A stretch of DNA of 64,000 bases from JAVJUV01 sp047314965 (GTDB taxonomy: Bacteria; Pseudomonadota; Alphaproteobacteria; Rhodobacterales; Rhodobacteraceae). The stretch's first letter is position 1. Every line of letters begins with the position of its first letter. A model generated the notes under the pieces. The model ran no database searches. It worked only from the letters and a program-made list of their open reading frames with translations, and was not told where the DNA came from. Made by a program: the position numbers and the translations under genes. This document shows positions 23,438 through 32,848 of this stretch, piece by piece. The stretch lies in the NCBI RefSeq assembly GCF_047314965.1, contig NZ_JBLBVK010000057.1, positions 1 to 64,000 of the forward strand, written 5' to 3'.

Positions 23438-24474
23438 CGGGCGTGCAGACACTTACCGTTGGGGCCGACGAGGGCGACCAGCGGCTGGATCGCTGGTTCC
23501 GCCGGCACTTCCCGCATGTCTCCCAAGGCCGGATCGAGAAGATGTGCCGGAAGGGCGAAATCCGCGTGGACGGTGCGCGCGTTAAGGCTGCCAGCCGGGT
23601 CGAGGCGGGGCAAAGCGTACGGATCCCGCCTTTGCCTGACGATGCACCGCCGCCCAAGGCGAAGACCAGCGTCAGCGAATCGGACGCCGCGATGATCCAG
23701 AATTCGGTGATCTACCGGGATGACTATATCATCGCCCTCAACAAGCCGGCGGGTCTTCCCACACAAGGTGGGTCTAAGCAGACGCGCCACGTCGACGGTC
23801 TGGCCGAAGCGCTGAAATTCGGCCTGGACGAGAAGCCGAGGCTTGTGCACCGGCTGGACAAGGATACCTCGGGCATCCTGCTTCTGGCGCGAACTCGCAG
23901 TATCGCCAATGCGCTGACAGCGGCCTTCCGTGATCGGGACACTCGCAAGATCTACTGGGCGGCCGTGGCAGGCACACCGTCGCCGCGGATGGGAACAATC
24001 CGGTATGGGTTGGTCAAAGCTCCCGGGCATGGCGCGAAGGGCGAGGGCGAAAAGATGCTGGCCGTTCATCCGCGTGATATCGACGCGACGGAGGGAGCAA
24101 AGCGGGCAATAACGGACTATGCCGTGCTTTCGTCGCTGGGAACGCGCGCCGCGTGGGTCGCCCTTGTTCCGGTGACGGGCCGAACCCACCAATTGCGCGT
24201 CCACATGGCCGAGATCGGGCATCCGATCGTGGGCGACGGCAAGTATGGCGGCTCCGGGCAGGAAAACCTTGGTGACGGCTGGGGCGCTCAGCTTGGGGGA
24301 GAGATCAGCCGCAAGCTGCATCTTCACGCCCGCAGCCTGACCCTGACGCATCCCGTGACCGGCAAACGCCTGACACTGACGGCACCTTTGCCGGAGCATA
24401 TGGAACGGACCTGGAAGATGCTGGACTGGAACCTGGCTGACGTGCTGGCCGACCCTTTCGAGGACATTGAATGA
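23434..24474 (+). CDS. rluC: 23S rRNA pseudouridine synthase, RluC/RluD type
   Basis: The 346-residue product has an N-terminal S4 domain (RLDRWFRRHFPHVSQGRIEKMCRKGEIRVDG) and a pseudouridine synthase domain with HRLDKDTSG (catalytic Asp) and PVTGRTHQLRVHMAEIGHPIVGD. The ATG at 23434 overlaps the crcB stop; an in-frame upstream codon at 23410 lies within crcB. Exact target uridines are not certain from sequence. It overlaps the next gene by 4 bp. Confidence 0.9.
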   Translation: MTGVQTLTVGADEGDQRLDRWFRRHFPHVSQGRIEKMCRKGEIRVDGARVKAASRVEAGQSVRIPPLPDDAPPPKAKTSVSESDAAMIQNSVIYRDDYIIALNKPAGLPTQGGSKQTRHVDGLAEALKFGLDEKPRLVHRLDKDTSGILLLARTRSIANALTAAFRDRDTRKIYWAAVAGTPSPRMGTIRYGLVKAPGHGAKGEGEKMLAVHPRDIDATEGAKRAITDYAVLSSLGTRAAWVALVPVTGRTHQLRVHMAEIGHPIVGDGKYGGSGQENLGDGWGAQLGGEISRKLHLHARSLTLTHPVTGKRLTLTAPLPEHMERTWKMLDWNLADVLADPFEDIE

Positions 24475-25181
24475 GCGAATGGGCCCCGAAACGCTTTTAC
24501 AAGGACGTCACTGTCGAGAGAGAAGGCGATCAATTCTCGGTTCGGCTTGACGGCCGCCCGGTGCGTACCCCGGGGAAGCGCCTTCTGGCGATGCCGCATG
24601 AGGCCATGGCTTGGAATATTGCCGAGGAATGGCGGGCGCAGGAGGACCTGATCGACCCGCGGACCATGCCGTGGACGCGATCCGTGAACAGCGCGATCGA
24701 CAAGGTTGCAAGTCAGCGTGACGAGATCATTGAGCATCTCACAAGCTACGCCGGAACGGATCTTCTATGTTATCGTGCTCACGGACCGGCAGAGTTGGTG
24801 GCGCGTCAATCGCAGGATTGGGACCCTCTGCTCGATTGGGTGACGCAACGTTACAACGTGAAGCTCAATGTGACCTCAGGCGTGATCCCCGTGGTTCAGC
24901 GTGTCGAGACACTGGAAAGGCTGCACGGCACCATGCGGCCGATGTCGGACTTTGAATTGACTGGGTTCTACGAACTGGTCACCCTTTCAGGCTCGTTCAC
25001 GATCGCGCTCGCGTCAGTGGAAGGCGTGCAACCTGCTGATGTCCTCTGGAAAATTTCCCGCATCGACGAGACCTGGCAGTCGGAGCAGTGGGGCGTCGAC
25101 GAAGAGGCAGAAGAGGCTTCCAACCTGAAACGCGATGCGTTTCTACATGCATTCAAATTCTTTCAAACTGCCCAGCAATAA
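24471..25181 (+). CDS. ATP12-family F1-ATPase assembly chaperone
   Basis: The 236-residue product matches the ATP12 family (KRFYKDVTVEREGDQFSVRLDGRPVRTPGKRLLAMP, IAEEWRAQ, TDLLCYRA...W DPLLDW, and the end with SLSGSF-like TLSGSFTIALA). ATP12 proteins bind the F1 alpha subunit during ATP synthase assembly. It overlaps rluC by 4 bp, the common alphaproteobacterial association. Confidence 0.92.
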   Translation: MSEWAPKRFYKDVTVEREGDQFSVRLDGRPVRTPGKRLLAMPHEAMAWNIAEEWRAQEDLIDPRTMPWTRSVNSAIDKVASQRDEIIEHLTSYAGTDLLCYRAHGPAELVARQSQDWDPLLDWVTQRYNVKLNVTSGVIPVVQRVETLERLHGTMRPMSDFELTGFYELVTLSGSFTIALASVEGVQPADVLWKISRIDETWQSEQWGVDEEAEEASNLKRDAFLHAFKFFQTAQQ

Positions 25182-25382
25182 GGCAGAGGGTCGGGTTTTT
25201 TGCTGTTTTGCGGTGTTTTCCTAAGATTCCGCAATTGAACGGTTTTTGGGCTGTTGCCCTTGACCTGTACCCTCGAATACGACCAAAATCCCGTCGTTCG
25301 GCGAAAACTCGCCAGCAGAGAAATGGGTCATACAGGACCCAGAGACCCATCAGCGATGATGGACACTCAGGAAGAGGTAAAA

Positions 25383-26399
25383 ATGAAAAAATCCGTATTT
25401 CTTGGCGCAATGACCGCGGCCGCCCTTGTCGGCGGCGTGGCAGGCGCTGCGACGCTTGACGACGTCAAGGCGCGCGGCAAGCTGAATTGTGGTGTGACCA
25501 CCGGTGTACCCGGTTTTGCCGAGCCCGACGCGAACGGCGTCTGGCAAGGCTTCGATGTCGCGGTCTGCCGTGCCGTTGCCGCAGCCGTGTTGGGCGATCC
25601 GACCGCGGTCGAGTTCGTACCTACGACCGGTAAGACCCGCTTTACCGCTCTTGCCTCCGGCGAGATCGACATGCTGGCACGGAACACGACCTGGACCTTC
25701 AGCCGTGACGTCGACCTGAAGTTCGAATTCACGGGCGTGAACTACTATGACGGTCAGGGCTTCATGGCTCCGAAAGAGCTGGGCGTGTCGTCGGCAAAGG
25801 ATCTTGATGGTGCGACCATCTGTATCCAGACCGGCACCACGACCGAGCTGAACCTTGCGGACTTCTTCCGCAACAACGGCATCAGCTATGAGCCGGTTCC
25901 GATCGAAACCGGCGCCGAGGCCATCCAGCAGTACACCGCTGGCGCCTGCGACGCCTACACCACCGACGCATCGGCTTTGGCCGCTCAGCGTGCGAACCTC
26001 GAAGATCCGACTGCGCATATCATCATGCCCGAGATCATCTCGAAAGAGCCGCTTGGCCCGCTTGTTCGCCACGGCGACAACGAGTGGGGCGACATCGTCC
26101 GCTGGACGCTGAACGCGCTGATCACCGCTGAAGAGCTCGGCGTGACCTCGGTGAACCTCGACGAGATGGCGGCTGGTACCGACAACCCGGAAATCAACCG
26201 TCTGCTGGGCACTGAAGGTGATCTGGGCGCAATGCTGGGTCTCGACAAGGACTGGGCCAAGCGCGCGATCGGCGTTGCCGGCAACTATGGCGAAGTCTTC
26301 GAGAAGAACATCGGTGAAGCCACTCCGATCGGTCTGGCCCGTGGCCTGAACGCTCAGTGGACCGATGGCGGCCTGCTTTACTCGCCGCCGTTCCGGTAA
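25383..26399 (+). CDS. aapJ: General L-amino-acid ABC transporter, periplasmic binding protein
   Basis: The 338-residue product has a signal peptide (MKKSVFLGAMTAAALVGGVAGA) and the AapJ/BztA pattern (ARGKLNCGVTTGVPGFAEPDANGVWQGFDVAVCRAVAAAVLGD, SGEIDMLARNTTWTFSRD, GATICIQTGTTTELNLADFFR). It captures a broad range of L-amino acids. The ATG at 25383 follows AGGAAGAGG. An intercistronic hairpin separates it from aapQ, as expected for a binding protein needed in excess. Confidence 0.96.
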   Translation: MKKSVFLGAMTAAALVGGVAGAATLDDVKARGKLNCGVTTGVPGFAEPDANGVWQGFDVAVCRAVAAAVLGDPTAVEFVPTTGKTRFTALASGEIDMLARNTTWTFSRDVDLKFEFTGVNYYDGQGFMAPKELGVSSAKDLDGATICIQTGTTTELNLADFFRNNGISYEPVPIETGAEAIQQYTAGACDAYTTDASALAAQRANLEDPTAHIIMPEIISKEPLGPLVRHGDNEWGDIVRWTLNALITAEELGVTSVNLDEMAAGTDNPEINRLLGTEGDLGAMLGLDKDWAKRAIGVAGNYGEVFEKNIGEATPIGLARGLNAQWTDGGLLYSPPFR

Positions 26400-26411
26400 G
26401 AACGACAGAGG

Positions 26412-26440
26412 AGGGCGCGGACATCCCGCGCCCTTCTTCT
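26412..26440 (+). terminator. Intercistronic attenuator between aapJ and aapQ
   Basis: AGGGCGCGG (26412-26420) pairs perfectly with CCGCGCCCT (26426-26434) over ACATC, followed by a pyrimidine tract TCTTCT. It probably lets only part of the transcription continue into the permease genes, or protects the aapJ message 3' end. Confidence 0.6.
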
Positions 26441-26526
26441 AGCCGCTCGAGACAAGCGGCTCCAGAAACAGGCGCGCACCGCCAGAGTGCATCCATAAGC
26501 GCCAAATCGACGGGGAAACGTCTGAC

Positions 26527-27756
26527 ATGACGACACTTGCCGACCAGCCGATCACGGCTCAGAGCGGGTCATTCAAGCTCTCCATGCTGCTGAACGACAC
26601 GCGGTACCGATCACTGACGTTCCAGTTCATCGCGCTTGTCGCGATCATTGCCTTCATGGCCTTTGTAGGCGGCAACCTTGTCCGCAACCTTGCGGCGGCC
26701 GGTTTGAACATTTCTTTTGAGTTCCTCGGAGAGCCCGCCGGGTACGATATCAACCAAAGGCCCATCGAGTATGACTCGCAGGCCAGCCACGGCCGGGCGG
26801 CGGTTGTCGGATTGCTGAACACGCTGATCGTGGCGTTTCTGGCCTGTGTTACGGCAACGATTTTCGGTGTTATCGCCGGCGTCCTGAGGTTGTCCAACAA
26901 CTGGCTGGTCTCGAAGATCATGGCGATTTACGTCGAGATCTTCCGCAATGTTCCCGTACTGATCTGGATCCTGATCATCTTCTCGATCATGATCAACGCG
27001 GCTCCCGCGCCGCGGGACTTCCGGGGCGATGATGCCACCGCATCGATGTTGCTGTTCGATTCCATTGCCGTCACGAACCGGGGGGTCTATCTGCCAAAGC
27101 CCGTTTTCGGGGACGGTTCGATGATCGTGCTGGCTGTGTTCTTCCTGTCGATTGTGGGCATCTTCGCGTTCCGGTCCTATGCCAGGAAGCAACTTTACGA
27201 CCACGGCAGGATGATCCCGACCTTCTGGCCGTCCATTGGCCTTTTCTTCGTTCCCGCGATTATCGTGCAGCTTTTGCTGGGTAACCCGATCACTCTCGAT
27301 TACCCGACGCTGCAAGGTTTCAACTTCCGGGGTGGCATCACGATCCTCGGTTCGCTGATTGCTCTTTGGTTCGCGCTGGCGATCTATACCGGCGCCTTCA
27401 TCGCCGAGAACGTGCGTGCGGGCATTCAGGCCATCAGCAAGGGTCAGACCGAGGCTGCGGCAGCGCTGGGCCTGCGGCCCAACCGGATCATGAGCCTTGT
27501 GATCCTGCCCCAGGCGCTTCGGGTCATCATCCCGCCGCTGATCTCGCAATACCTGAACATCACGAAGAACTCGTCGCTTGCGATCGCCGTGGGCTATATG
27601 GACGTGACCGGTACGCTTGGGGGCATCACGCTTCTGCAGACTGGCCGTGCCATCGAGACGATCCTGTTGTTGATGCTGTTCTATCTGACGGTATCGCTGC
27701 TGATCTCGTTCTTCATGAACATCTTCAACAACCGCATGAAACTGAAGGAGCGCTGA
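26527..27756 (+). CDS. aapQ: General L-amino-acid ABC transporter, permease AapQ
   Basis: The 409-residue product has about eight membrane helices and a C-terminal His/Glu/Gln-type permease domain with the EAA loop AGIQAISKGQTEAAAALGLRPNRIMSLVILPQALRVIIPPL (about 300-339). The periplasmic stretch with YDINQRPIEYDSQASHGRAAVVGLLNTL is typical of AapQ. It forms the channel with AapM. One base separates it from aapM. Confidence 0.95.
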   Translation: MTTLADQPITAQSGSFKLSMLLNDTRYRSLTFQFIALVAIIAFMAFVGGNLVRNLAAAGLNISFEFLGEPAGYDINQRPIEYDSQASHGRAAVVGLLNTLIVAFLACVTATIFGVIAGVLRLSNNWLVSKIMAIYVEIFRNVPVLIWILIIFSIMINAAPAPRDFRGDDATASMLLFDSIAVTNRGVYLPKPVFGDGSMIVLAVFFLSIVGIFAFRSYARKQLYDHGRMIPTFWPSIGLFFVPAIIVQLLLGNPITLDYPTLQGFNFRGGITILGSLIALWFALAIYTGAFIAENVRAGIQAISKGQTEAAAALGLRPNRIMSLVILPQALRVIIPPLISQYLNITKNSSLAIAVGYMDVTGTLGGITLLQTGRAIETILLLMLFYLTVSLLISFFMNIFNNRMKLKER

Positions 27757-27757
27757 G

Positions 27758-29302
27758 ATGGCTGACGCAAATGTCTCCTTCGTTCGTCATGAATCGATTC
27801 CGCCCTCGCCCCCCCCGGCGCGGGAGAGAGGCGCCATAAAGTGGATGCGTGAGAACCTGTTTTCCAACTGGTTCAACTCCATACTCACCGTCGTGGCCCT
27901 GTATATCATCGTTCGCCTGATCTGGGGTGGTGCGCCCTGGTTTCTGAACGGCGTCTGGGATGCGGGTTCGATCAAGGAATGTCGCGACATCCTGACCGAA
28001 GCCGGCAAGTCCACCGGGGCGTGTTTCGCCGTTCTGGTTGATCGCTGGGATCACCTTTTGTTCGGCTTCAAGTATCCGGCGGACGCTTACTGGCGGCCGG
28101 TGGTTGCCTTCGTTTTGCTCCTGATCTCGGCCGCGCCGGCGCTGTTCTACATGTATATCCCGCGCCGGATGCTTATCCTGACGGCACTTTACCCGTTTGT
28201 CGCCTATTGGCTGATTTGGGGCGGGTCGCTTTGGGTGCCGATCTGCGTGGCCTTGTCGATCGTTGCGACGGGTCTGATCTTCCGCTTCGTCGAGAGCATG
28301 GACATCAGCCTGAGGCGCATCCTGTCCGCGTTGGTCGGTATCGCGGCGGGACTTGGGCTGGCCTATCTGCTGTTCAAGGGGGCCGGCGAGCTTGTCTTCA
28401 TCGCGCAATCCATCGGGACCTCAGGTCTGAATATCGTCGCCTACGCCTTGTTCTGGGCGGCGGGTATCTTCACCTATGTCTTCTTCATCCCGATGGGCAT
28501 CTTCGTCGCCTACACGATTTATCAAAGCGCCGAGGATGGTGATCTGGTCACGTTGGTGACGGCGCTTCTGGCGATCTACCTGATGCTGTTCTATGCGCTT
28601 GGTCCCGTATCGGGTGCGTTGAATGGCATCATCCCGCTGGAGCTTCCGGCGGTGCCATCGCGCGATATGGGCGGCTTCATGCTTTGCCTTATCCTCGGCA
28701 CGGTCTGTGTTTCGCTGTCGATTCCGCTGGGGATCGTGCTGGCACTGGGACGTCAATCGAAGATGCCGCTGATCAAAGGTATCTGCGTTGTGTTCATCGA
28801 GTTCGTCCGGGGCGTGCCGTTGATCACGCTTCTCTTCGTGGCGAACGTGATGCTGGCGTATTTCATGCCCCCGCAGACCAACTTCGACCTTATCCTTCGC
28901 GTGATCATCATGATCACCATGTTCTCTTCGGCCTATATCGCCGAAGTGATCCGGGGCGGTCTCGCTGCCCTGCCGAAGGGTCAGTACGAAGCGGCGGACA
29001 GCCTTGGACTTAACTACACGCAGGCGACACGGCTGATCATTCTGCCTCAGGCGCTGAAAATCTCGATCCCGGGTATCGTGAACGTGGCCGTTGGCCTGTT
29101 CAAGGACACCACACTGGTCTCGGTGATCTCGATGTTCGACGTCGTGGGCATGATCCGCGGCCCGATCCAGCAGTCCACCGACTGGATCAGCATCTACTGG
29201 GAAGTCTACGGCTTTGCGGCCCTGTGCTTCTTCATCGTCTGCTACGGCATTTCGCAATATTCGCAGTGGCTGGAACGCCAACTGCGCACGGACCACAGAT
29301 AG
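27758..29302 (+). CDS. aapM: General L-amino-acid ABC transporter, permease AapM (enlarged)
   Basis: The C-terminal half (about 300-514) is a standard permease domain with an EAA loop RGGLAALPKGQYEAADSLGLNYTQATRLIILPQALKISIPGI. The N-terminal half has an extra set of about five hydrophobic helices (roughly 112-290) that makes the protein 514 residues, against about 380-435 in the AapM/BztC members I know. A proline-rich N-terminus (SIPPSPPPARERG) precedes the first helix. Flanking aapQ and aapP support the assignment. Confidence 0.93.
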   Translation: MADANVSFVRHESIPPSPPPARERGAIKWMRENLFSNWFNSILTVVALYIIVRLIWGGAPWFLNGVWDAGSIKECRDILTEAGKSTGACFAVLVDRWDHLLFGFKYPADAYWRPVVAFVLLLISAAPALFYMYIPRRMLILTALYPFVAYWLIWGGSLWVPICVALSIVATGLIFRFVESMDISLRRILSALVGIAAGLGLAYLLFKGAGELVFIAQSIGTSGLNIVAYALFWAAGIFTYVFFIPMGIFVAYTIYQSAEDGDLVTLVTALLAIYLMLFYALGPVSGALNGIIPLELPAVPSRDMGGFMLCLILGTVCVSLSIPLGIVLALGRQSKMPLIKGICVVFIEFVRGVPLITLLFVANVMLAYFMPPQTNFDLILRVIIMITMFSSAYIAEVIRGGLAALPKGQYEAADSLGLNYTQATRLIILPQALKISIPGIVNVAVGLFKDTTLVSVISMFDVVGMIRGPIQQSTDWISIYWEVYGFAALCFFIVCYGISQYSQWLERQLRTDHR

Positions 29303-29314
29303 GGAGCGCGACAC

Positions 29315-30082
29315 ATGTCTGAAACTGCGCAAATGAAAGTCTCTGACGAAGTCGCTATCGTCATTCAGAAGATGAACAAATGGTACGGACAGTTCCATGT
29401 TCTTCGTGACATCGACCTGACAGTGTACCGGGGCGAGCGGATCGTGATCTGCGGTCCGTCCGGTTCGGGTAAATCCACTCTGATCCGCTGCATCAACGCG
29501 CTGGAGGAACACCAGGCGGGTTCGATCGAGGTGGACGGTACCCTGCTGTCGTCGGACCTGAAGAACATCGACAAGATCCGCTCCGAGGTCGGGATGTGCT
29601 TCCAGCACTTCAACCTTTTCCCGCACCTGACCATTCTCGAGAACTGCACTCTGGCGCCGATCTGGGTTCGGAAGATTCCGAAGCGTGAAGCTGAAGCGAC
29701 GGCGATGCACTTCCTCGAGAAGGTGAAGATCCCTGATCAGGCCAACAAGTATCCGGGCCAGTTGTCGGGTGGTCAGCAGCAGCGGGTGGCGATTGCCCGG
29801 TCGCTTTGCATGCGTCCGAGGATCATGCTGTTCGACGAGCCGACTTCTGCGCTTGACCCGGAGATGATCAAGGAAGTGCTGGATACCATGATCGAACTGG
29901 CCGAAGAGGGCATGACCATGTTGTGCGTGACCCACGAGATGGGCTTTGCCCGCCAGGTCGCAAACCGCGTGATCTTCATGGATGCCGGTCAGATCGTTGA
30001 ACAGAACGAGCCGGAGGAATTCTTCAAGAATCCGAAATCCGACCGCACAAAGCTGTTCCTCAGCCAGATTCTCGGTCACTGA
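29315..30082 (+). CDS. aapP: General L-amino-acid ABC transporter, ATP-binding protein
   Basis: The 255-residue product has Walker A GPSGSGKSTLIRC (about 48-60), Q-loop FQHFNLFPHLT, signature LSGGQQQRVAIARSL and Walker B IMLFDEPTSALDPE, followed by the H-loop VTHEMGFAR. It powers AapQM. It starts 12 bp after aapM and ends at a strong terminator. Confidence 0.97.
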   Translation: MSETAQMKVSDEVAIVIQKMNKWYGQFHVLRDIDLTVYRGERIVICGPSGSGKSTLIRCINALEEHQAGSIEVDGTLLSSDLKNIDKIRSEVGMCFQHFNLFPHLTILENCTLAPIWVRKIPKREAEATAMHFLEKVKIPDQANKYPGQLSGGQQQRVAIARSLCMRPRIMLFDEPTSALDPEMIKEVLDTMIELAEEGMTMLCVTHEMGFARQVANRVIFMDAGQIVEQNEPEEFFKNPKSDRTKLFLSQILGH

Positions 30083-30105
30083 GCTCGGTGAAAAGTTCTA
30101 CAGAG

Positions 30106-30139
30106 CGCCCGTCCCGGTAGGGGCGGGCGTTTTTCTTTT
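30106..30139 (+). terminator. Intrinsic terminator after aapP
   Basis: CGCCCGTCCC (30106-30115) pairs with GGGGCGGGCG (30120-30129; one G-T pair) over GGTA, followed by TTTTTCTTTT. It ends the aap operon and lies 4 bp from the 3' end of the convergent phosphatase gene, so it may serve both. Confidence 0.85.
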
Positions 30140-30143
30140 CGGG

Positions 30144-30644
30144 TCAGAGTTCCCGCGGCACGACGAAATCGACAAGGTGTCCGGTACCCCAACCGATCTC
30201 GTTCCATCTGGACGTCTCGAATTGAATGATGGTCGTCGCGCCAGTCGGGTACATCATGAACTTTTCGTGGTCCGGGGTAGAGTCCAGAATCCGTTCGGCG
30301 AATTCGCCGATGCCGGGATTATGCGCAATGAGCATGATGACGGGCGATCTGCGGGCGCGCAGGACGTTCAGGATGGTCTCGGCGCCGGCATGATACAGTG
30401 CAGGCACGCTTTCCATCGTTGAGGTCGATGGCATCATGTCCGCCATGCGGCTCCAGGTTTCCACGGTCCTGCGGGCGCCGGAGACCAGAACAGTGTCCGG
30501 CAGGTACCCTTGAGCGATCAGCCACCGGCCCAGCTTCGCTGCCGACGACCGTCCACGCCCGTTCAAAGGTCGTTCGAAATCATCCAGGGCGGGATCGCCC
30601 CAGGCAGATTTTGCATGTCTTGTCAGAATGAGGGTCAGCGTCAT
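30144..30644 (-). CDS. SixA-like histidine phosphatase
   Basis: The 166-residue product starts MTLTLILTRHAKSAW, with the RHG-type catalytic His in TRHAKS, followed by LNGRGRSSAAKLGRWL, VSGARRTVETW and a second His in LIAHNPGIGEFA. Such proteins dephosphorylate phosphohistidine in phosphorelays or phosphotransfer proteins. The ATG at 30644 overlaps the stop of the upstream Fe-S gene by 4 bp, so the two are coupled. Confidence 0.85.
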   Translation of the reverse strand: MTLTLILTRHAKSAWGDPALDDFERPLNGRGRSSAAKLGRWLIAQGYLPDTVLVSGARRTVETWSRMADMMPSTSTMESVPALYHAGAETILNVLRARRSPVIMLIAHNPGIGEFAERILDSTPDHEKFMMYPTGATTIIQFETSRWNEIGWGTGHLVDFVVPREL

Positions 30645-31282
30645 TTGTGAAAATACTGCATGTGAAAGGCGGACTGAGCTTTGGATCTTCCGTAACTCTT
30701 GGATAGTGGGCAGGCACGTCGAACCGCGCAACCTGCCAAAAGGTTGGTACTGCCGGCCTCTGTGTCAAGGTAGGCGTGGCAGGCATCTACGTCGTATCCG
30801 TCGCCCGTGAGGGCCCGAGGGGGGCATGCCGACAAGCAGGGCTTTTCAATGCAAGTGGTGCATGGGTTCCTGCCCGGTGACTGCTGCTTTTCGTGCCCTG
30901 GCAGCAGAATGGCACCCCGGTAAGAGACCATCAGCCCGGCAATATCGTGAACCAGGAGCATGACCGGCGACTGCCATGCGCGGCCCGATCGAATGGCCCA
31001 GGTGAAGAAAGGTCTCAAGGGCTCGCCGAATGGGAACAGCGGGACGCCGTCCACTGTCGCGGCAAGGTCGCTGATGATCCGCAAAGACCATCTGTCGAGC
31101 GGATCCGGTTCGCCGTCGCGGAATTCCGGTTCGGCCGTCACATGGGTCCAGAAGCCCGGCTCTGCCGGCCCCAGAAGCACCAGTGTTCCTTCGCCGACGC
31201 CGTCGGCTGGGCGGGCAGGAAGTGTTCCGAAATCGGCTAGGAAGTGCTGGGATGCGTGCTTTGTCAGAGCCGCAAGGCTCAT
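30641..31282 (-). CDS. Ferredoxin-like 4Fe-4S protein
   Basis: The 213-residue product carries a C-terminal cluster motif CTTCIEKPCLSACPPRAL (about 142-159) plus CHAYL and CAVRRACP, enough Cys for one or two 4Fe-4S clusters. It lacks the cobalamin domain of QueG. The first ~130 residues resemble no family I can name. Function is unknown, though it may be an electron carrier. It overlaps argB upstream and the phosphatase downstream by 4 bp each. Confidence 0.78.
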   Translation of the reverse strand: MSLAALTKHASQHFLADFGTLPARPADGVGEGTLVLLGPAEPGFWTHVTAEPEFRDGEPDPLDRWSLRIISDLAATVDGVPLFPFGEPLRPFFTWAIRSGRAWQSPVMLLVHDIAGLMVSYRGAILLPGHEKQQSPGRNPCTTCIEKPCLSACPPRALTGDGYDVDACHAYLDTEAGSTNLLAGCAVRRACPLSKSYGRSKAQSAFHMQYFHK

Positions 31283-32151
31283 CTTTTTTTTGGACGGATC
31301 ATGCTGCCGGCGCCTTGTTCGGTGTACAGTTCCAGCAGACAGGCGTTTTCGACACGTCCATCAAGGATTACGACAGCGCGAACGCCGCCCTCGATTGCCG
31401 CAAGCGCGGTTTCGGTCTTGGGGATCATGCCACCCGCGATCACACCGGTCTCGGTCATCTCGCGTACCGCCTCGGGCGTCAATTCGGTGACTACATCGCC
31501 GTCGGCATTCTTCACCCCGGCCACGTCGGTCAGAAGAAGAAGCCGATCCGCCCTGAGGCTGGCAGCGATGGCGCCTGCCGCCGTGTCGCCGTTGACGTTC
31601 ATCGTCGCGCCATCCCGGCCAATGCCAAGGGGTGCGATCACCGGGATCATTTCTGCGGCCATGAGCGTGGTGATGACGGCCGGGTTCATCTCGGCCGGCT
31701 CGCCGACGAAGCCCAACTCGGGATCGGCATAGTCGCAGATCATCAGGTTCGCATCCTTGCCGGAGATGCCCACTGCCTTGCCGCCTTGCGCGTTGATTGC
31801 CTGAACGATCCGCTTGTTCACGAGGCCGGAAAGCACGGCCTCGACAACCTCGACCGTGGCCTTGTCGGTGACCCGCTTGCCCCGCACGAACTCGCTCTTG
31901 ATGCCCAGCTTTCCCAGCATCTCGTTGATCATCGGACCTCCGCCGTGCACGACCACGGGGTTCACGCCAACGAGGCGCATCAGCACGATGTCGCGGGCGA
32001 ACGAGGCCATTGCCTCGTCGTCGCCCATGGCGTTGCCGCCGAACTTCACGACAACGGTTGCACCGTCATAGCGCTGAAGCATCGGCAAAGCGTAGTTCAG
32101 CGTGGCCGCCGTGGCTGCAAAGTCGCGTTCCATGAAATCCTGCCGTCTCAT
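31279..32151 (-). CDS. argB: Acetylglutamate kinase
   Basis: The 290-residue product has the amino-acid kinase signature (TVVVKFGGNAM at about 33-43, NPVVVHGGGPMINEML, GISGKDANLM, NVNGDTAAGAIAASL, LLLLTDVAGV, GGMIPKTETAL). It phosphorylates N-acetylglutamate in arginine synthesis. An alternative ATG at 32133 also has a good ribosome site (AGGA). It is the third step in a reverse-strand chain yidC-MOSC-engB-argB-FeS-sixA. Confidence 0.97.
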   Translation of the reverse strand: MRRQDFMERDFAATAATLNYALPMLQRYDGATVVVKFGGNAMGDDEAMASFARDIVLMRLVGVNPVVVHGGGPMINEMLGKLGIKSEFVRGKRVTDKATVEVVEAVLSGLVNKRIVQAINAQGGKAVGISGKDANLMICDYADPELGFVGEPAEMNPAVITTLMAAEMIPVIAPLGIGRDGATMNVNGDTAAGAIAASLRADRLLLLTDVAGVKNADGDVVTELTPEAVREMTETGVIAGGMIPKTETALAAIEGGVRAVVILDGRVENACLLELYTEQGAGSMIRPKKR

Positions 32152-32200
32152 GCGATGTGTCCCTGACCCTGATCCTTGTTAAGACCTTGGCTTCGGACGC

Positions 32201-32848
32201 TCAAGCCAGTGTTGCTATGATTGCGCGCAGTACGTCGATTCCATCGCCCTTCTCGGACGAGGTTACAACGATTTCGGGGAATGCCGCGGGGTGTTTGGCC
32301 AGCACGGCGCGGACCTGCGACAGGGTCTTTTCGCGTTCGGCTGCCTTGACCTTGTCAGCCTTGGTCATGACGACCTGAAACGTCACGGCGGACGTGTCCA
32401 GAAGCGAGAGGATCTCCTCATCCACTTTCTTGATGCCGTGACGGGAGTCGATCAGTACGAAGGCCCGCCGAAGCGTCTGCCGTCCTGCAAGGTAGGCCTT
32501 CAACAATTTCTGCCACTTCGCGACGACGGCCACTGGCGCATTTGCGAACCCGTATCCCGGCAGGTCTACAAGGTAATGGCTGTCGCCCAGTGTGAAGTAG
32601 TTGATCTCTTGCGTCCGTCCCGGTGTGTTCGATGCCCGCGCCAGCGCCTTGCGGCCCGTCACCGCGTTGATCAGCGTCGATTTGCCCACGTTGGAGCGCC
32701 CCGCGAAGCAAACCTCCAGCCGGTCCGCCGGTGGCAGGCCGTCCATCGCCACAACGCCCTTCAAAAACTCGGTTTGCCCGGCGAACAGCTTTCGGCCCGT
32801 TTCGATCGCCTCTACCGAAGGTGCGGCCACAGGAAACGGCAAGATCAT
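32201..32848 (-). CDS. engB: Ribosome-biogenesis GTPase EngB/YihA/YsxC
   Basis: The 215-residue product has G1 GRSNVGKST (about 52-60), G2-region NTPGRTQEI, G3 DLPGYG and G4 TKADK. It assists 50S subunit assembly. The ATG at 32848 overlaps the stop of the upstream MOSC gene by 4 bp and homology begins there (ILPFPVAAPS). Confidence 0.95.
   Translation of the reverse strand: MILPFPVAAPSVEAIETGRKLFAGQTEFLKGVVAMDGLPPADRLEVCFAGRSNVGKSTLINAVTGRKALARASNTPGRTQEINYFTLGDSHYLVDLPGYGFANAPVAVVAKWQKLLKAYLAGRQTLRRAFVLIDSRHGIKKVDEEILSLLDTSAVTFQVVMTKADKVKAAEREKTLSQVRAVLAKHPAAFPEIVVTSSEKGDGIDVLRAIIATLA

Noticed and set aside
28421..30079. Long reverse-strand open frame (552 codons) opposite aapM-aapP
   Set aside because: It is antisense to clearly coding genes. 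Its composition is His/Asp/Arg-rich, as expected for the shadow of high-GC coding sequence, and it has no recognisable domain.
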